Source of the DNA: Methanomassiliicoccaceae archaeon
Lineage (GTDB): Archaea; Thermoplasmatota; Thermoplasmata; Methanomassiliicoccales; Methanomethylophilaceae
Reading direction: 5' to 3'
Assembly (NCBI GenBank): GCA_009776625.1
Contig: WRNL01000006.1
Location: forward strand, 11,239-24,804
DNA length: 13,566 nucleotides
Shown here: piece after piece, positions 13,247-13,566 of the stretch
Layout: the number at the start of each line of letters is the position of its first letter
Numbering within the stretch: position 1 is the stretch's first letter
Program-made: the position numbers and the translations under genes
The notes under the pieces: model-generated
What the model saw: the letters and a program-made list of their open reading frames with translations, nothing else
Told to the model about the DNA's origin: nothing
Databases searched by the model: none

Positions 13247-13566
13247 TCACTCTGCTATTGCCCCGCCGGAGGCCTCGATCTTCTCGCGTGCCTTGGCCGA
13301 GGCTTGGGACACGGTGACCTTGACGGGTATGCCGATGCTACCGTTCCCGAGCAGCTTGTCGATACCTGCATCAGTGAGGTTGATATTATACATATCCCCT
13401 TCCTTGACCGCGAAACCCAACGAGACGAACCTCTCGGCCTGCTGCGCGAGCTCGCTCACGTTGATCGTGCTGTTCGCCCGGACGGCGCACTGCGGCCTCT
13501 TGAAGCCGCGCCTGCCGAAGTGGTCCCGGTCGTACCTGAGCATGTGCATCTTGCCTGTCTTCGCCA
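13247..13566 (-). CDS. rpl15: Ribosomal protein L15 (uL15), C-terminal part (cut by right edge)
   Basis: Large-subunit ribosomal protein that binds 23S rRNA. About 105 C-terminal residues are visible. The stretch KMHMLRYDRDHFGRRGFKRP is the archaeal/eukaryotic L15 (eukaryotic L27a) signature; the glycine- and basic-rich N-terminus that normally precedes it lies outside the window. The C-terminal half holds the usual globular domain with INLTDAGIDKLLGNG and a final basic helix. The reading frame is open to the right edge, so the ATG at 13549 is internal. The stop TGA overlaps a possible secY GTG. This fixes the operon as the distal part of the spc-type ribosomal cluster. Confidence 0.95.
   Translation of the reverse strand, partial: AKTGKMHMLRYDRDHFGRRGFKRPQCAVRANSTINVSELAQQAERFVSLGFAVKEGDMYNINLTDAGIDKLLGNGSIGIPVKVTVSQASAKAREKIEASGGAIAE

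Noticed and set aside
1..13566. CRISPR arrays, insertion sequences, integrase or attachment sites, toxin-antitoxin or defence genes
   Set aside because: No regularly spaced repeats, transposase or nuclease motifs, or terminal inverted repeats were seen; the gene content is ordinary core archaeal.

Overview
This is an archaeal chromosomal segment, GC-rich and gene-dense. It carries an archaeal class I release factor (aRF1), an archaeal-type UMP kinase, the archaeal/plant D-aminoacyl-tRNA deacylase (DTD2/GEK1 type), an archaeal SecY, an EMC3-like (DUF106) membrane protein and an archaeal TruB/Cbf5-type pseudouridine synthase. Heavy use of AGG arginine codons, TGA as nearly the only stop codon, and the gene order suggest a Thermoplasmata-type euryarchaeon, possibly a relative of Methanomassiliicoccales. 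That placement is inference; 'archaeon' is secure. I see no insertion sequence, CRISPR array, prophage gene, tRNA or rRNA.

Left part (1-7490): a translation-quality neighbourhood. On the minus strand, prf1 (aRF1) runs into argS (cut by the left edge) through an ATGA overlap. Divergent from prf1 is pyrH on the plus strand. pyrH meets dtdA tail to tail with a 14-base overlap. dtdA is divergent from a winged-helix plus TPR protein, and both appear to share one palindromic TATA box. The TPR gene meets pheS tail to tail with zero intergenic bases. pheS is the second gene of a trpS-pheS pair. A 196-base gap holding the trpS promoter and a small hairpin separates trpS from a divergent orphan gene (7490-7924).

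Right part (7931-13566): the distal end of the archaeal spc-type ribosomal operon, all on the minus strand and read right to left: rpl15 (cut by the right edge), secY, EMC3-like insertase, cmk, truB, then two unrecognised genes, a 125-residue soluble protein and an eight-helix membrane protein. Spacing is at or near zero with several overlaps, so this is very probably one transcription unit. It links ribosome assembly, membrane protein insertion, CTP supply and rRNA modification.

Together the window supplies tRNA charging (Arg, Phe, Trp), D-amino acid proofreading, translation termination, pyrimidine nucleotide kinases (UMP and CMP) and protein export. No undescribed mobile or defence system is evident. 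The points most worth following are the unknown gene pair at the end of the secY operon, the STAND-like TPR protein without a P-loop, and the very compact promoter and convergent-gene architecture.
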